Made by a program: the position numbers and the translations under genes
Shown here: positions 61,566 through 64,000 of the stretch, one piece after another
How positions within the stretch are numbered: position 1 is the stretch's first letter
Layout of the letters: each line of letters starts with the position of its first letter
NCBI RefSeq assembly: GCF_032190635.1
Contig: NZ_JAVLAS010000001.1
Span: 620,001 to 684,000 of the forward strand
Origin: Levilactobacillus zymae
GTDB taxonomy: Bacteria; Bacillota; Bacilli; Lactobacillales; Lactobacillaceae
Length of the DNA stretch: 64,000 nt
Direction: 5' to 3'
The notes under the pieces: generated by a model
Seen by the model: the letters and a program-made list of their open reading frames with translations, nothing else
Database searches by the model: none
What the model was told of the DNA's origin: nothing

Positions 61566-62597
61566 TTAGTAAGTTAAATCGTAGGAAACGTGGTAAACCT
61601 GAGTCTTACCCGCGGGTAAGGTGACCTTGCCGAACCCGTCGTGATTCATGGAATCCGGTAGCGTTTGTGGCTCTAAGGCAATCCCCATATAGGGTTGGCC
61701 GGCACCGGTGGCTAGCTTCAGCGACTTGTCGAACGAGTTCGCCGTGAAGACCACCAGAGCGTTGCGGTCAGACTTCATGGTCACGGAGCGTTTGGACTTC
61801 GGATCGCTTAACTTCGCAATCGTTCCGTCCGCCGCGGGGGTTAGGTGAAAGACGTCGTCGAAGCCCTTTTCGGGAATTCCCTGTAAGGCATCGATGGCCT
61901 CGCCCAGATTTTGCCCGTGGGAGAAGTCGTAAGGCGTTCCGGCCACTGGCAACATCTTCCCGGTGGGGAGTTTTTCGTCATCGAGGGCTAACCGTTCGTG
62001 ACTGTTGACTTGCAAGGTTTCTCCCACAATTAACGTTTCGTCGCTGAGGTTGAAGTAGAGGTGAGACGTGGGGTTGAACACCGTGGTCGCCGTAGCGGTG
62101 CCCTCGAAGGTTAACGTGACTTGGTCGTGGTTGTCCAGGGTCCAGATAATCTTGGCGGTCAGATCACCCGGGTAAGAATCGTCGGAACTCTTGAAGGTGT
62201 GCGTCAAAATGATCTTAGCGAGTTCGGGATCGCTATCGTCGAGCTCGCCGTCCCAGTTAACCGTGTCAAATCCGTGGGGGCCACCGTGCAGGGTGCTTGG
62301 CCCCTCGTTGGTGTCCAAGTGATGGGTTTGCCCGTCGATGGTCACCGTTCCCCGCGTAATGCGACCACCGGTCCGGCCGATGCCCATGCAAACGTAGAAC
62401 GGATTGTCGAGATAGTGGGCCATTTTATGGTAAGATAACACCATGTTGTGTTCGCCGTGAGATCCGGGGACCAAGAGCTCGTGAAGGGTGGCCCCCCAGC
62501 TTAGAACGCCCAATTTTACCCCGTGATCGTTTTCGATTTGGTATTGCGTAACGGGTTGGTTTTGGTAAGTGTCCCATTTCGTTGCGGTCGTTTGCAT
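61566..62597 (-). CDS. galM: Aldose 1-epimerase (galactose mutarotase)
   Basis: 343-residue beta-sandwich epimerase interconverting alpha and beta anomers of free hexoses. GIGRTGGRITRG (~72-83), NEGPSTLHGGPHGFD (catalytic His region, ~97-111) and the second His in FNPTSHLYFNL (~175-185), with the base Glu near the end in ALEPQTLPDS, are complete. It probably equilibrates the glucose released by maltose phosphorylase. A cre-like site lies ~35 bp upstream of the start. Confidence 0.93.
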   Translation of the reverse strand: MQTTATKWDTYQNQPVTQYQIENDHGVKLGVLSWGATLHELLVPGSHGEHNMVLSYHKMAHYLDNPFYVCMGIGRTGGRITRGTVTIDGQTHHLDTNEGPSTLHGGPHGFDTVNWDGELDDSDPELAKIILTHTFKSSDDSYPGDLTAKIIWTLDNHDQVTLTFEGTATATTVFNPTSHLYFNLSDETLIVGETLQVNSHERLALDDEKLPTGKMLPVAGTPYDFSHGQNLGEAIDALQGIPEKGFDDVFHLTPAADGTIAKLSDPKSKRSVTMKSDRNALVVFTANSFDKSLKLATGAGQPYMGIALEPQTLPDSMNHDGFGKVTLPAGKTQVYHVSYDLTY

Positions 62598-62629
62598 AAA
62601 CGATTCCTCGATTCTGTCGGATTTAGTCG

Positions 62630-62643
62630 ATAAAACGCTTTCA
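62630..62643 (-). promoter_or_regulatory. Possible cre site upstream of galM
   Basis: Minus strand TGAAAGCGTTTTAT matches the CcpA consensus at 12 of 14 positions. Confidence 0.5.
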
Positions 62644-62833
62644 TTATTATACCTATTCTATTTTTCGTCCGGATAATTGTCAAATTATTTTCGGCGGTGT
62701 TTGGCGTGGCCAACCGGGGTTAATTGGATTAGTTTCCTGATATAATGGGATTTTATCTGAAAATCGATTTATACAGATAAATCACATAGCGGGCGTGTTC
62801 CGGGAAAATGAGACACGTAATTTGGGGCTTACC

Positions 62834-62862
62834 TTGTGTACAATTGAAAAAACTGGCATAAT
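62834..62862 (+). promoter_or_regulatory. Promoter of the DUF915 pseudogene
   Basis: TTGTGT (62834-62839), 17 bp, CATAAT (62857-62862); AGGAGGGG ribosome binding site follows. Confidence 0.5.
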
Positions 62863-62886
62863 GGATGAGTTTAGGAGGGGTACGGT

Positions 62887-63714
62887 ATGGAAAATAAATG
62901 GCGTTGGTTACCGGTAGTCCTTGGAGGTGGCTGGTTAGGCTACCACTGGTTGAGCCGTCGAACGGTGCGGCCGCTGCCGAAAGCGGCGCGTACCGACGTT
63001 CAGACCTCCCCAACGCCAACCGTATTTATTCCAGGATGGGGTGGTAATGCGTGGACCTATAACGGGATGTTGCGCTGGTTTGCTCGGCAAGGGTATGCCG
63101 CGAAGGTCTTGACGGTTCGCGTCGATTACCAGAATCATTTACATTTTCAAGGAACTTGGACGGGACAGGCGGACAACCCCACGGTACAGGTTCTTTTCGA
63201 TCGGAATCTGACGTTAGGCTACCAGTAGCAAATCCGATGGGTTACCCAGATTTTGCGGGCATTGCACCGGCGCTACGGGGTAAACAGCTACAATGCGGTG
63301 GCCCATTCATGGGGCGGTAGCGCCATGGTTCAAAGCCTAGTCCGAGACGGGGCGGATCCGTCATTGCCCCGCTTACGCCGGTTAGTTCTTTTGGGGACGC
63401 CGGTCGACGAAAGTCAGGCTGACCAGCAAGATCCCGCTTACCAACGGTTACTCGCCTTGCGGCATAACTTATGGGCGAATGCGGGCGCCGAAATTCATAA
63501 CGTGTACGGTCGCTTAGCCCGGCATGCCACGGACGGCCAAGTTCCGGTTCACCAGGCCACGGCGTTACGCGAGGTGGTTGCCCATAGCCCGATTCAGTAC
63601 ACCGAACATCCCGTTTGGGGGATCGGGCACGGACGGTTGCATTCTGCGTTGACCATGTGGCAATTAATTGCCCAGTTGTTGTGGGTCAACGAGAATGGGA
63701 CCAACGGCAATTAG
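62887..63714 (+). pseudogene. DUF915 alpha/beta hydrolase with in-frame TAG at codon 114
   Basis: A 275-codon DUF915-type gene: N-terminal hydrophobic segment, PTVFIPGWGGNAWTYNGML (oxyanion region), then TAG at 63226-63228, then the same frame continues QIRWVTQILRALHRRYG...AVAHSWGGSAMV with the nucleophile Ser and the C-terminal His region GIGHGRLHS. Flanking codons CAG TAG CAA suggest CAG to TAG. Good ribosome binding site (AGGAGGGG) and promoter remain. Truncation removes the whole active site. Confidence 0.85.
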
Positions 63715-64000
63715 CTGGGGAGTATGAATATCCGGTACTGGGATTGTTTGGCTGACGATGTTAAGCAAAACTAGTAGTGACACCAAAGGTTTGGCGCCAC
63801 TGCACCTGAGATGTTTGTCCCCGGCCCTTGAAAAGTTTAGCTCGATTTAACCTTGCGGGTTTAGAATAGCGTCGATGGCGGTGAACCCACCGTTGTGAGC
63901 GTTGTTCATAGGGGCATCCCCGCTGACGATGGTGGCCGTAGTGACTGCCAGTGACCGTTATGGCTACTGGTCTAATGCCCGGCGCTTCGACCGTAAATTG
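63715..64000. other. Right edge of window, no confident gene
   Basis: Contains a hairpin CCAAA/TTTGG (around 63783-63806). On the minus strand an open frame reads into the window and ends ...KRRALDQ with TAG near 63966-63968, possibly the C terminus of a gene lying mostly outside. A later short frame ending LNPQG near 63850 is also open. Neither can be assigned. Confidence 0.3.

Overview
The window reads as chromosome of a lactic acid bacterium of the Lactobacillaceae, probably near the Levilactobacillus brevis group. This is an inference from gene content and sequence style: moderate G+C, strong AAGGAGG-type ribosome binding sites, some GTG/TTG starts, and maltose phosphorylase, LuxS, DUF1129, DUF2929, DUF915 hydrolases, LCP, YfhO and IS30/IS5/IS982/IS200 elements together. 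The maltose phosphorylase carries its catalytic Glu at residue 487, the number I recall for the L. brevis enzyme. No rRNA, tRNA, CRISPR array or prophage was seen.

Layout. 1-7 kb: end of pnuC, corA, an autoregulated marR-MFS efflux pair, a membrane protein, and a divergent araC / GH30 glycosidase pair. 7-15 kb: a secreted protein, an A+T-rich orphan lactococcin-972-type ABC transporter, an ArlRS-like two-component system and an IS30 element. 15-25 kb: a TetR-controlled ABC exporter with a 17-bp-armed palindrome over its promoter, an NAD(P)-binding protein, type II NADH dehydrogenase, an IS5-family element, a frameshifted tetR, an aldehyde dehydrogenase and a short-chain dehydrogenase. 25-34 kb: an unrecognised protein, mntH split by an IS982 element, degV, a DUF915 hydrolase with an internal stop, an NADH oxidase/CoA-disulfide-reductase-like gene with an early stop, and a trxA-csoR/cstR operon under a near-ideal CsoR/CstR operator. 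34-46 kb: DUF1129 protein, LCP, luxS, a secreted protein, an operon of orphan PTS EIIC + DUF915 hydrolase + LysR, a TSUP exporter with its DUF1634 partner, an IS200-like element, and an MFS pump coupled to a small alarmone synthetase. 46-55 kb: AEC transporter preceded by a 246-nt highly structured element, small membrane proteins, a cation/proton antiporter, YfhO and a second two-component system. 55-64 kb: a maltose module (LacI regulator, MFS transporter, maltose phosphorylase, aldose epimerase) with two LacI/cre-type operators and an unusual tandem repeat, a probably Zur-controlled rpsN paralogue, and a third DUF915 gene, also broken by a stop.

Working together. Maltose enters through the MFS carrier, is phosphorolysed to glucose plus beta-glucose 1-phosphate, and the mutarotase equilibrates the free sugar; the LacI regulator next door probably controls this. 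The thioredoxin/CstR pair, the CoA-disulfide-reductase-like gene and TSUP suggest sulfur/redox handling. A recurring theme is recent gene inactivation: one IS insertion, one frameshift and three in-frame stops (TAA, TGA, TAG) hit five otherwise well-preserved genes.
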